A stretch of DNA of 64,000 bases, taken from contig NZ_BSTJ01000021.1 of assembly GCF_030269445.1 (NCBI RefSeq), positions 1-64,000 of the forward strand, read 5' to 3'. The position numbers were made by a program, and so were the translations under genes. The stretch is from Actinoallomurus iriomotensis (GTDB lineage: Bacteria > Actinomycetota > Actinomycetes > Streptosporangiales > Streptosporangiaceae). Below the pieces are notes generated by a model. The model did no database searches and had not been told where the DNA came from. It was given only the letters and a program-made list of their open reading frames with translations. Of the stretch, positions 11,101 through 19,188 are shown one piece after another. Within the stretch, counting starts at the first letter, position 1, and each line of letters begins with the position of its first letter.

Positions 11101-12531
11101 TCAGCGACGTTTGCGCCGCGCGTGGCCGGGATCGGCCCGGACGAACACGCCGACGCCGTTGGCGACGGCCCGTTCCGCGCCGCGGGACGGGGAGTTCCGT
11201 ACGGACACGACGGGCTCGCCGGGCGTCCGCAGCACGAGAGTCGACGAGCCCCCACCGTCGAGGTCCATCGCGTCGTGCGCGCCCGCGCGCCGGAGCAGCA
11301 GGGCCAGCTCCGCGAGCGTCGCGCCGTGGCCGGCGGGGGAGCGGCCGTCCACGACGACGAGGTAGAGGTGCCGGCCGTTCGCGCTCACGCCCGCGGCCGT
11401 ACGGGCGGCGCGGGTGGCGGCGTCCAGGCCCGGCAGCGGCGCGCCGCCGCGCAGGATCGCGAAGCCGCCCACCGCGAACCGCAGGCGCGCCGGCCCGGCC
11501 AGGTCGTACGCGACGTGCACGTGGTCGCCCGGACGCAGTCGCCGCAGCACGTCCGCCCCGGCCTCCCGTCCGGCCAGCACGGTCGTGCCCGGTGGGATCG
11601 TCCCCCCGCCGACGGGGGCGGCGACCCGCGTCACCACCCCTCGCCGTACGGTCACCTCGGCGGCGTCGGCGCTGCACGGGGCACGGCGTACGGCGTCGGT
11701 GCCGCAGACCGCACGCCGCCGCGACGCCGAACCCCAGTGGTTCGTGAACAGCCCGACACCCCCGACCGGCAGGGCGTACTGGTTGAGGCCGCCCAGCGGG
11801 ATGCTCAGCCGCCCGTCGGGTGCGCGCCGTGACGCGTGCACTCGCCGCGGATGCCGTCGCCCCGGGTGCCGTACGCGCAGGGCCGAGTCGTCGGCCTCGT
11901 CCGCGTCGTCGTCCAGGTCGTCGTCGAGATCCTCGTCCGGCGGCCCGTGTACGGGGCCTCGCGGGGGCCGGGCCACGGGAGCGTTCGCCGGGGGCCCGAG
12001 CGGTCCCTGGACGGTGACGGTCCCGTTCAGGCGCAGTGTCGTCATCCGCCCGACGCGGTCGGCGCCGACGCCGATGACCTCCTCGGTCGTCGCGCCGAGC
12101 GGGCGGCGCGGGCCGAACCGCTGTCCCTCGGGCACGGCCGCCTTCAGCGCCCGCCCGTCCGCCATCTCCGGGCCGACGGCCGCCCCGGTCGCCGGCACCC
12201 CCCGATGCGACTCGCTGATGTTGAAGAAGTCCCCGTTGACGCCGGCCACCGCGTGTTGCGCGTCGGCCATCAGCGACACGCGCTCCCGCGCCGCCACGAC
12301 CGGCGGGTGCAGCAGCCCGACGGTGACCCGCGGCTCGCTCAGGTCGACGTCGAGCAGGTACCCCTGCACCGGACCCCGCGCCCCGGCGGCGGCGAAGGCG
12401 CGGAACACCACCCCCGGCCACACCCGCGAGGCCGCGGTGAAGTGCGGCGGCCGTGCCCCGGCCGTCGCGGCCGGCGCCGCGGCGCCCGCCGCGACCGTCA
12501 CGAGCAGCAGGGACAGAGTCCGTCTCGGCAC
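11101..12531 (-). CDS. Secreted phosphodiester glycosidase (NAGPA-domain) protein with charged insert
   Basis: The 476-residue product begins with a signal peptide (about 1-24) at a GTG start and ends in a NAGPA domain with the hallmark AMDLDGGGSSTLVL near 432-445. GVNGDFFN around 97-104 is also typical. It is a paralogue of the gene at 3477-5063 but has no SPOR-like segment. Residues about 200-216 are almost all Asp and Glu, and a run rich in Arg, His and Pro follows, an insert likely to be disordered. The enzyme probably acts outside the cell on a phosphodiester-linked sugar, but the substrate is unknown. Confidence 0.82.
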   Translation of the reverse strand: MPRRTLSLLLVTVAAGAAAPAATAGARPPHFTAASRVWPGVVFRAFAAAGARGPVQGYLLDVDLSEPRVTVGLLHPPVVAARERVSLMADAQHAVAGVNGDFFNISESHRGVPATGAAVGPEMADGRALKAAVPEGQRFGPRRPLGATTEEVIGVGADRVGRMTTLRLNGTVTVQGPLGPPANAPVARPPRGPVHGPPDEDLDDDLDDDADEADDSALRVRHPGRRHPRRVHASRRAPDGRLSIPLGGLNQYALPVGGVGLFTNHWGSASRRRAVCGTDAVRRAPCSADAAEVTVRRGVVTRVAAPVGGGTIPPGTTVLAGREAGADVLRRLRPGDHVHVAYDLAGPARLRFAVGGFAILRGGAPLPGLDAATRAARTAAGVSANGRHLYLVVVDGRSPAGHGATLAELALLLRRAGAHDAMDLDGGGSSTLVLRTPGEPVVSVRNSPSRGAERAVANGVGVFVRADPGHARRKRR

Positions 12532-12627
12532 CGGCCAACGCCCTTCATTCGGCTCCCTCGGCGCCGATCATCCTTCAGGGATCGAGGCCGGGGATCCAGC
12601 CGCGCGGGGGTGTGTCCCGCTCCCGGA

Positions 12628-13365
12628 TCAGGCCTGGGCGGTGGGGCGGACGACGATTTCCCCCACATCGACATCGGCCGGTTGTTCGATCGCGAAAGCG
12701 ATGGCGCGGGCGATAGCGTCCGGCGCGATGGCGAACGCGTCCCTGGACCGGACGATTCGGGCTCTGACCTCCTCATCGGCGATGCCGTCCGCGAAGTCCG
12801 TCGCCACGAAACCCGGCGAGATGACCGTGACGCGCAGGGAGTCGCCGGCCTCCTGGCGCAGGCCCTCGGAGATGGCGCGGACGGCGAGTTTCGTACCGGC
12901 GTAGACCGCCTGGTCCGGGACGATGCGCAGGCCCGCCGTGGAGGCGGTGTTCACGAAGTGCCCGAACCCCTGCTCGCGGAAGACCGGCAGCGCCGCCGCG
13001 ATCCCGTACAGGACGCCCTTGACGTTGACGTCGACCATCGCCTCCCAGTCCTCGACGCGCAGGTCGTCGAGAGGGGAGATGGGGCCGATGCCGGCGTTGT
13101 TCACCAGGACGTCGAGCCGGCCGTAGCGCTCGCGCGCCAGACCGACGAGCGCGGTCAGGTCCGCGCGCCGCGTCACGTCGGTGGGCGCGCAGGCGGCGTC
13201 GCCGCCGGCCTCGGTGATGCGCTCCGTCAGTTCCGCGAGCCGGTCCGCCCGGCGCGCGCCGAGCACGACCTTCGCCCCGCTCTCGGCGAGGCGCAGCGCG
13301 GTGGCCGCGCCGATGCCGCCGCTCGCCCCGGTGATGGCGACGACCTTGTCCTTGATCTGTGACAT
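12628..13365 (-). CDS. Short-chain dehydrogenase/reductase (YdfG-like)
   Basis: The 245-residue classical SDR has GASGGIG near 13-19, the NNAG motif, the catalytic Ser in NTAST and the YAGTK active site. It probably oxidises or reduces a small alcohol or carbonyl compound with NAD(P). The ATG at 13365 has GGGAGG upstream, and 14 in-frame codons before it were dropped. It is divergent from a TetR gene, and an 8-bp-arm palindrome between them lies 18 bp from this start, so the TetR protein likely controls it. The substrate is unknown. Confidence 0.9.
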   Translation of the reverse strand: MSQIKDKVVAITGASGGIGAATALRLAESGAKVVLGARRADRLAELTERITEAGGDAACAPTDVTRRADLTALVGLARERYGRLDVLVNNAGIGPISPLDDLRVEDWEAMVDVNVKGVLYGIAAALPVFREQGFGHFVNTASTAGLRIVPDQAVYAGTKLAVRAISEGLRQEAGDSLRVTVISPGFVATDFADGIADEEVRARIVRSRDAFAIAPDAIARAIAFAIEQPADVDVGEIVVRPTAQA

Positions 13366-13382
13366 GTGACCTCCCGCCAGCC

Positions 13383-13404
13383 AATGTAAGATAGGTCTTA
13401 CATT
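13383..13404. promoter_or_regulatory. TetR operator candidate in the SDR/TetR divergent region
   Basis: AATGTAAG and CTTACATT are perfect inverted 8-bp arms around ATAGGT. The site is AT-rich against its surroundings and lies between the two divergent start codons, only 18 and 23 bp away, so binding would block both genes. Confidence 0.8.
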
Positions 13405-13427
13405 CACGCGAATCGGAGGAGGCGCAG

Positions 13428-14045
13428 GTGGCGCGGCGCGGCACCTACCATCACGGCGATCTGCGGGCCGCGCTCGTCGACGCGGCCCTCGCGCTGGTCG
13501 CCGAACACGGCGTCGAGGCGCTGTCCGTGGCCGAGGCCGCCCGGCGTACGGGAGTCAGCCCGGCGGCGCCGTACCGTCACTTCCCCACGCGTCAGGCGCT
13601 GCTCGCGGCCACCGCGACGCGTGCGGCCGAGCTTCTCGCGGGGGAGCTGCGCGAGGCGCTCGCGGGCGAGCCGTCCGGCGACCCCGGTGAGGCGCTCGCC
13701 GTCACCGCGGGCGTGTACGCGCGGTTCGTGGTGCGTCATCACGCCGGGTTCGACCTGATCTTCGCCGACGGGCTGCGCGACCTCGGCGACGAGGGGCTGG
13801 CCACGGCCGGGCGCGCGGTCATGGACCTGCTGCTGCCCGTCGCCATGGAGATCACCGGCGGCGACGCCCCGGCCGCGCTGACCCTGCTGGAACGACACGT
13901 CGCGGCCGCGCACGGCTACGCGGTGCTGCACCTGAGCGGCTTCCTGCGCCGCCGGATCCCGGACGTCGACGGCATCGCCGCGGGCGCGGTCGAGGTCGGT
14001 CGCACCCTCGCCCGCGCCGCGCGGCCCGATGCCGAGGAGTCCTGA
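13428..14045 (+). CDS. TetR-family transcriptional regulator
   Basis: The 205-residue protein has an N-terminal TetR helix-turn-helix, with YHHGDLRAALVDAAL then the recognition part TGVSPAAPYRHFPTR at about 43-57. A variable helical ligand domain follows, so the inducer cannot be predicted. The GTG start at 13428 has GGAGGAGG upstream. It is divergent from the SDR at 12628-13365 and probably represses that gene and itself through the palindrome at 13383-13404. It converges with the MFS gene, with 9 bp between the stop codons. Confidence 0.92.
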   Translation: MARRGTYHHGDLRAALVDAALALVAEHGVEALSVAEAARRTGVSPAAPYRHFPTRQALLAATATRAAELLAGELREALAGEPSGDPGEALAVTAGVYARFVVRHHAGFDLIFADGLRDLGDEGLATAGRAVMDLLLPVAMEITGGDAPAALTLLERHVAAAHGYAVLHLSGFLRRRIPDVDGIAAGAVEVGRTLARAARPDAEES

Positions 14046-14054
14046 ACGCCGGGC

Positions 14055-15323
14055 TCAGCCGGACGAGCCGAGCTCCTCGGCCAGGGCCTCCTCTTCGGCC
14101 CGGTCCTCGGCGGTACGGCCCGCCTCGGCCTCCTGGGCGCGTTCGGCCTCGCCGAGCAGGCGATGGCCGGTGGCCAGCACGACGATGCCGAGCGCGATGG
14201 CGGCCGAGCCCACGTAGAAGGGCACGTGCACGTTCGAGTGCTCGGCGATCTTCCCGGCCGCGAACGGGGCGAGGCCGCCGCCGATGAAGCGGACGAACCC
14301 GTACGCCGCCGACGCCACCGGCCGCTCCACCGGCGCGACGGTCATGACGGCCTGCGTGGTGATGGTGTTGTTCACGCCGATGAAGATCCCGGCGATGATC
14401 ACGGCGATGATCAGCACCGTCTTCGAGGTGGTGAACACCGCGATGACCAGCACGTCCACGGCGAACAGCGCGAGGTTCACGTACAGCGCCCGCGCGATGC
14501 CGAGCCGGGCCTGCAGCCGCAGCGCGCCGAAGATGGCGAAGATCGCGACGAACACGCCCCAGCCGGTGAAGACGTACCCGAGCTCGTGGGCGCCCAGGTC
14601 CATCGGGAACGGCGCGTACCCCAGCACCGTGAAGAAGCCCCAGTTGTAGCAGAGGGCGGTCAGGGCCATCGTGAGCAGGCCGCGGTGCCGCAGCGCCTTG
14701 ATCGGGTCGGCGATCGACGTACGGTGCTCGGGCCGGGGCGTGGGCTGCACCAGGACCACCGTGGCGATGAGCGCGATCGCCATCAGAACCGTCACGCCGA
14801 AGAACGGCCCGCGCCACGTGATGGCACCCAGCTCGCCGCCGAGCAGCGGGCCGATCGCGATGCCGATCCCCAGCGCGGTCTCGTACAGGATGATCGCCCC
14901 GGCGAAGCCGCCGCTGGCCGAGCCGACGATCACCGCCAGGGACGTGGCGATGAACAGTGCGTTGCCCAGTCCCCAGCCGGCCCGGAAGCCGACGATGCCC
15001 GAGATCGAGTCCGCCGACCCGGCCAGCGCGCTGAACACCACGATGAGGATCAGGCCGGCGACGAGCGTCCGCTTGGCGCCGATGCGGCTGGAGACGAAGC
15101 CGGTCACGAGCATCGCGACCGCCGTCACGACCAGGTAGCTGGTGAACAGCAGTTCCACCTGGCTGGGGCTGGCGTTCAGTTTCGTCGACAGCGCGGGCAG
15201 GATCGGGTCCACCAGCCCGATGCCCATGAAGGAGATGACACAGGCGAACGCCACGGCCCACACGGCGCGCGGCTGCCGGAACGGATTGCTCTGGGGGGCG
15301 TGCGAACTGCTGGAATGGCTCAA
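14055..15323 (-). CDS. MFS multidrug-type efflux transporter
   Basis: The 422-residue protein has about 12 membrane helices and resembles drug:proton antiporters, with the D-P-I-L-P-A-L stretch in helix 1 and SSRIGAKR in the loop after helix 2. The C-terminal tail (about 390-422) is a charged Glu/Ala-rich helix facing the cytoplasm. It starts at a TTG at 15323 whose TG overlaps the TGA of the MarR gene, so the pair is translationally coupled. The context suggests a MarR-controlled efflux pump for a toxic small molecule. Confidence 0.87.
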   Translation of the reverse strand: MSHSSSSHAPQSNPFRQPRAVWAVAFACVISFMGIGLVDPILPALSTKLNASPSQVELLFTSYLVVTAVAMLVTGFVSSRIGAKRTLVAGLILIVVFSALAGSADSISGIVGFRAGWGLGNALFIATSLAVIVGSASGGFAGAIILYETALGIGIAIGPLLGGELGAITWRGPFFGVTVLMAIALIATVVLVQPTPRPEHRTSIADPIKALRHRGLLTMALTALCYNWGFFTVLGYAPFPMDLGAHELGYVFTGWGVFVAIFAIFGALRLQARLGIARALYVNLALFAVDVLVIAVFTTSKTVLIIAVIIAGIFIGVNNTITTQAVMTVAPVERPVASAAYGFVRFIGGGLAPFAAGKIAEHSNVHVPFYVGSAAIALGIVVLATGHRLLGEAERAQEAEAGRTAEDRAEEEALAEELGSSG

Positions 15324-15844
15324 CGGTCCCGTCCTGGGGTGAGAGGTTCGGCCGGGTTCGTGCGGCTTGTGTCCTGTTCTGTGCCATGCGGGCGTCGCTC
15401 GGTGAGTCTGCGGATGACCGGCAGCGCCGCGAGCACGGCGGCGCCGAGCGCCGCCTCCTCCTCGGGCGGCAGGGTGGCGAGCACCTCGGCCAGCTCGGCG
15501 GCCCGCGAACGCCGGCGGTCGGCGAGCAGCCGCCGCCCGGCGTCGGTGATGTGCACCCAGACCAGCCGCCGGTCGTCGGGATCGCGGTTGCGCTCGACGA
15601 ACCCCTGCCGCTCCAGCCGCTGGACGAGCTGCGTCATCGAGGGCTGGGCGACCCCTTCCTCGACGGCGAGCGAGGTGAGACGACGGGGACCGTCCTGCTC
15701 GAGCCGGGCGAGCGTCGACGCGGTCGTGAAGCTGATGTCCCGAGGCGCCCCGGTACGCCGGAGCGCGAACCGGGAGAGCTCGTCCAGCCCTGCCGCGACA
15801 GAGGCCCGCGCGGCAGAACGTGATGTATCGGACTCTGCGCGCAT
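15320..15844 (-). CDS. MarR-family transcriptional regulator
   Basis: The 174-residue winged-helix protein shows LTSLAVEEGVAQPSMTQLVQ (helix-turn-helix, about 56-75) and the wing DPDDRRLVWVHITDAGRRLL typical of MarR. It is the first gene of a two-gene operon with an MFS pump and probably represses it until a ligand binds. Just upstream, at about 15855-15885, is an AT-rich stretch with the 8-bp palindrome CTATATAG and two GCCTAT copies, a likely promoter/operator. The C-terminal tail after about 155 is variable and probably flexible. Confidence 0.92.
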   Translation of the reverse strand: MRAESDTSRSAARASVAAGLDELSRFALRRTGAPRDISFTTASTLARLEQDGPRRLTSLAVEEGVAQPSMTQLVQRLERQGFVERNRDPDDRRLVWVHITDAGRRLLADRRRSRAAELAEVLATLPPEEEAALGAAVLAALPVIRRLTERRPHGTEQDTSRTNPAEPLTPGRDR

Positions 15845-16207
15845 GTCTGGAAAAATATCACATGCCTATATAGATGGCCTATGTATCGCCTCTGGAGGCG
15901 GAGAGGCGGTCGTCGCCGACGCGTGTCCGGGTGGGCGGTTATCCACAGCTGCCGCGGGGATCTGCGCAGGCGGAGCCGCAGGCTGGACAATGGAAGTGGG
16001 GTCGGCCCCCAGGGCGGGCGGGGACCGCGGGCGGGGACCGCGGGCCGGGGAACCGCGGGCCGGGGGCCGTGGGCGGGGACCGGGGGCGGGAACCGGGGGC
16101 CGGGGGTCGCGGGCGGGACCGCGGGCGGGGCCTGCGGGCGGGGAGTGGCTGGGGGTGTTCGGAAGTGGCGTCCCGGGCCCGGGGATGGCCGGGCCCGGGG
16201 GTTCTCG
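15845..16207. repeat. Non-coding gap with a GC-rich degenerate repeat tract
   Basis: No gene is supported here. Bases 15845-15890 are the AT-rich MarR promoter region. From about 16005 to 16145 the sequence is a degenerate tandem of GGCGGGGACCGCGG-like units (GGGCCGGGG, GCGGGACC), nearly all G and C with strong strand bias. Long open frames through it are an effect of composition. The tract may be a slippage-prone microsatellite and lies downstream of the DUF2795 gene. Confidence 0.65.
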
Positions 16208-16396
16208 TCAGGTGTGGGCCACCGCGCTGCTGACGCGGTTGGGGCCGTCGTACTCGCCCTCCGGAAGCCGGGTCAGCTCATCCAGGACGTTCTCTGGAGC
16301 CCCCTTCTCCTTCGCGTGTTCCACCAGCTGTTCCTTCGTTGCCGGATAGCTCATGCCGGACAGGTACTTCTGCACGTCGATGAAGTCCTGAGCCAT
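16208..16396 (-). CDS. DUF2795 domain protein
   Basis: The 62-residue product is a complete DUF2795 protein with the pattern DVQKYLSGMSYPATKEQLVEHAK followed by a helical C-terminal half, given here only as the family landmark. AGGAGG lies at good spacing before the ATG at 16396. These small soluble proteins are widespread in actinobacteria and no function is established. The gene stands alone. The 268 bp upstream to the MOSC gene contain nothing I can assign. Confidence 0.85.
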   Translation of the reverse strand: MAQDFIDVQKYLSGMSYPATKEQLVEHAKEKGAPENVLDELTRLPEGEYDGPNRVSSAVAHT

Positions 16397-16664
16397 GACA
16401 GACCCTCCTTTCTCGGGACGAGGTAGGCCCTACCCGATACGGCACGCCGGAACACGACCGCTCCTCCGCCCCGACCACCGGCGTTCTCGGCCGCCGGTCG
16501 CCACGGCGAACACGTGCCTCGCGTTCGTGCCGCTCGACACGCCCCGGCTGATGTTCGGCAGGGTGATGCGCCGCACCGGCTTGCCCGGCTGCGGTTTCAC
16601 CGTCGACAGGCACAGGCGGACCGTCTGGTCCGCCTCCCGGCCGCGGTGGTGACGCGGCCGTGGG

Positions 16665-17207
16665 TCAGACCGGTTCGAGGGCGCGGTGGGGCTCCGCCGG
16701 GAGTTCGACTCTGATCGGGTCGCCGGGGCGGACCTGGCCGCCCGTCCGTACGACGCTCATGATGCCGGCCTTGCGCACGACGTTTCCGTTCTCGTCGCGG
16801 CCGAGGACCTGCTTGAGCAGGCCGGCCTGGAAGTCGTCGATCTGGCGGCACGGGTTGCGCAGCCCCGTGACCTCCACCACCGCGGTGTCACCGAGGTGCA
16901 GGAGCGTGCCGGTCGGCAGCGCGAGCAGGTCCAGGCCGCGTGTGGTGACGTTCTCGCCGAGCCGGCCGGGCTCGACCGTGAAACCCTCGCGTGCGACCTC
17001 GGTGAAGAGCTCCTCGTGGATGAGGTGGACCTGGCGGAGGTTCGGCTGGGACGGGTCCCGCGCCACCCGTGATCGGTGCTTGACCGTCACGCCCGCGTGC
17101 ACGTCCCCCTCCACACCGAGCCCGGCGAGCAGCGTGATGCCCTCCCGGTTCGGCTTCGTGAAGGAGTACTCGCCGTTGCGGCTGACCGCCACGACCGTGC
17201 CGTCCAT
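16665..17207 (-). CDS. MOSC-domain protein
   Basis: The 180-residue product is a single MOSC domain, the fold shared with the C-terminus of molybdenum-cofactor sulfurase. VEGDVHAGVTVKHRS lies at about 32-46, a GRLGENVTTRG core follows, and the conserved Cys sits in GLRNPCRQID near 128. MOSC proteins are thought to carry sulfur or bind molybdopterin and often resemble YiiM. I chose the ATG at 17207, preceded by a GGAG-type site. Upstream in-frame sequence is not domain-like. The gene is divergent from the sugar operon that starts at 17425. Confidence 0.87.
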   Translation of the reverse strand: MDGTVVAVSRNGEYSFTKPNREGITLLAGLGVEGDVHAGVTVKHRSRVARDPSQPNLRQVHLIHEELFTEVAREGFTVEPGRLGENVTTRGLDLLALPTGTLLHLGDTAVVEVTGLRNPCRQIDDFQAGLLKQVLGRDENGNVVRKAGIMSVVRTGGQVRPGDPIRVELPAEPHRALEPV

Positions 17208-17298
17208 CTCTCCGATCCCCTTTCGCCGTACGCCGCGAACCAGCCTAGAGGTCGGTCCGCCACGGCGAGCAGGCGAGACCGGGCACGGACCGTGCGCG

Positions 17299-17386
17299 AT
17301 GTGATCACATGTCGGGCCGCCCCTGGAGATGTGCGCGGTCATTGCGCGGTTGTGAGCATTTGTGCTATCAAACCATCAGATCTGAT
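17299..17386. promoter_or_regulatory. Regulatory sites upstream of the sugar operon
   Basis: Two perfect 12-bp palindromes lie between the MOSC gene and the SIS gene: ATGTGATCACAT at 17299-17310 and ATCAGATCTGAT at 17375-17386. Between them is CTATCAAA (17365-17372), a motif also found, in the direction of transcription, ahead of the ABC operon (CTATCAAT) and the DeoR gene (TTATCAAG). They are candidate operators for the local DeoR regulator. Which site binds what is inference. Confidence 0.5.
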
Positions 17387-17424
17387 CACGGCCGCCTGAA
17401 CGCGCGGCTCAGAACGGAGTGACC

Positions 17425-18318
17425 GTGACGACGCACGTCGAGACAGAGATCGCGGACCAGCCGGCCTGCTGGCAACGGGCCGTGGAGCTCGCCGCCACGC
17501 CCCTGCCCGGCCTGCCCGAGCCCGGGGAGCGCGTCGCCGTGGTCGGCTGCGGCACCTCGCTGTTCATCGCGCAGGCGTACGCCGCCCTGCGCGAGGGCGC
17601 GGGCCAGGGCGAGACCGACGCGTTCGCCGCGTCGGAGGCGCCGGCCGGCCGGCGGTACGACCGGGTCGTCGCGCTGAGCCGGTCCGGCACCACCACCGAG
17701 ATCCTCGAACTCCTGGGTGAGCTGCGGGGCACGGTGCGCACCACCGCGATCACCGGCGACCCCACGACGCCGGTCATGACGGCCGCCGACGACGTCGTCG
17801 TCCTCGACTTCGCCGACGAGCGGTCGGTCGTGCAGACGCGCTTCGCCACCACCACGCTCGCGCTGCTCCGCGCCCACCTGAAGCTGGACGTCGCGTCGGC
17901 GATCGCGGACGCGCGCCGGGCCGTCGTCGAGGAGCTCCCGCCGGGCGTCGCCGACCGTACCCAGTTCACCTTCCTGGGCACGGGCTGGACCGTCGGCCTG
18001 GCCTCCGAGGCCGCGCTGAAGATGCGGGAGGCGTCGCTGAGCTGGGCGGAGTCCTACCCGGCCAAGGAGTACCGGCACGGCCCCATCGCGATCACCGACG
18101 AGCGCTCGGCGGTGTGGATGTTCGGCCCGGCTCCGGAGGGCCTGGAGGAGCAGGTACGGGAGACGGGCGGCCTGTGGGTGCAGCCGGACCTCGACCCCGC
18201 CGCGTCGCTCATCCTCGCGCAGCGCCTGGCCGTGACCCTGGCGGCCGCGCGCGGGCTGGAGCCCGACACTCCGCGCCACCTGACCCGCTCGGTCATCCTG
18301 CGTCCGGCCGCCGGCTGA
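17425..18318 (+). CDS. SIS-domain sugar-phosphate isomerase/deaminase-like protein
   Basis: The 297-residue protein has two SIS domains like the isomerase part of GlmS and like AgaS. GCGTSLFIAQAY lies near 40, ALSRSGTTTEI near 90, and the late motif KEYRHGPIAI holds the residues that act on the sugar phosphate. Such proteins isomerise or deaminate amino-sugar phosphates. I chose the GTG at 17425 because AACGGAG lies five bases upstream. A GTG at 17419 would overlap that site. It leads the operon SIS-aldolase-GH4-PfkB. By context it may convert galactosamine- or glucosamine-6-phosphate to a ketose phosphate. Confidence 0.82.
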   Translation: MTTHVETEIADQPACWQRAVELAATPLPGLPEPGERVAVVGCGTSLFIAQAYAALREGAGQGETDAFAASEAPAGRRYDRVVALSRSGTTTEILELLGELRGTVRTTAITGDPTTPVMTAADDVVVLDFADERSVVQTRFATTTLALLRAHLKLDVASAIADARRAVVEELPPGVADRTQFTFLGTGWTVGLASEAALKMREASLSWAESYPAKEYRHGPIAITDERSAVWMFGPAPEGLEEQVRETGGLWVQPDLDPAASLILAQRLAVTLAAARGLEPDTPRHLTRSVILRPAAG

Positions 18319-18327
18319 GGAGCGCGC

Positions 18328-19188
18328 ATGCCACTCGTTCCCACCGCGACCGTCGTCGGCGCCGCGCGCGCCGACGGGCGGGGCGCCGCCGCGTTCAACG
18401 TCATCCAGGTCGAGCACGCCCAGGCGATCGTGGCCGGTGCCGAACGCGCGGGCGCCCCGGTGATCCTGCAGCTCAGCCAGAACGCCGTGCGGTACCACGG
18501 CGCGCTCCGGCCGATCGCCGCGGCGGCCCGCGCCGTCGCCGAACTCGCTACCACCCCGGTCGCCCTCCACCTCGACCACGCCACCGAGCGCTCCCTCGTG
18601 GAAGAGGCGGTCGAGCTCGGCTTCGGGTCGGTGATGTACGACGCCTCGGCGCTCCCGTACGAGGAGAACGTCACCGCCACCGCCGAGGTGGCACGGGCCT
18701 GCCACGGCCACGACGTCTGGGTGGAGGCGGAGCTCGGGGAGATCGGCGGCAAGGACGGCGTGCACGCGCCCGGCGCGCGTACCGACCTCGGCGAGGCGGC
18801 CGCGTACGTCGCCGCCACGGGCGTGGACGGCCTGGCCGTGGCGGTGGGCACCTCGCACGCGATGCTCACCCGCGACGCCGCGCTGGACTTCGCCCTCATC
18901 ACCGCGCTGCGCGACGCCGTGCCGGTGCCCCTGGTGCTGCACGGCTCCTCCGGCGTGGCCGACGCCGACCTGGCGGCCGCCGTCGCGGCCGGCATGACCA
19001 AGATCAATATCGCCACCCAGCTCAACAAGGTGTTCACGGGCGCCGCGCGCGAGCGTCTCGCCGCCGACCCCGCTCTGGTCGACACCCGCAAGTACCTCGG
19101 CCCCGCGCGGGACGCCACCGCCGCCGAGGTGGCCCGCCTGCTCGGCGTGCTGCGGTCCGCTCCTCCCACGGAAGGCTCCCCGACATGA
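18328..19188 (+). CDS. Class II aldolase, GatY/KbaY (tagatose-bisphosphate aldolase) type
   Basis: The 286-residue product is a zinc-dependent class II aldolase. AFNVIQVEHAQAI lies near the N-terminus, the metal-binding HLDHATE at about 77-83, later zinc ligands in VEAELGEIGG and LHGSSGV, and a phosphate-binding end at MTKINIATQLN. The family cleaves fructose- or tagatose-1,6-bisphosphate to dihydroxyacetone phosphate and glyceraldehyde-3-phosphate. With an SIS protein upstream and a PfkB kinase downstream, tagatose-1,6-bisphosphate is the favoured substrate, though sequence alone cannot exclude the fructose form. Its TGA overlaps the GH4 start (ATGA). Confidence 0.88.
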   Translation: MPLVPTATVVGAARADGRGAAAFNVIQVEHAQAIVAGAERAGAPVILQLSQNAVRYHGALRPIAAAARAVAELATTPVALHLDHATERSLVEEAVELGFGSVMYDASALPYEENVTATAEVARACHGHDVWVEAELGEIGGKDGVHAPGARTDLGEAAAYVAATGVDGLAVAVGTSHAMLTRDAALDFALITALRDAVPVPLVLHGSSGVADADLAAAVAAGMTKINIATQLNKVFTGAARERLAADPALVDTRKYLGPARDATAAEVARLLGVLRSAPPTEGSPT

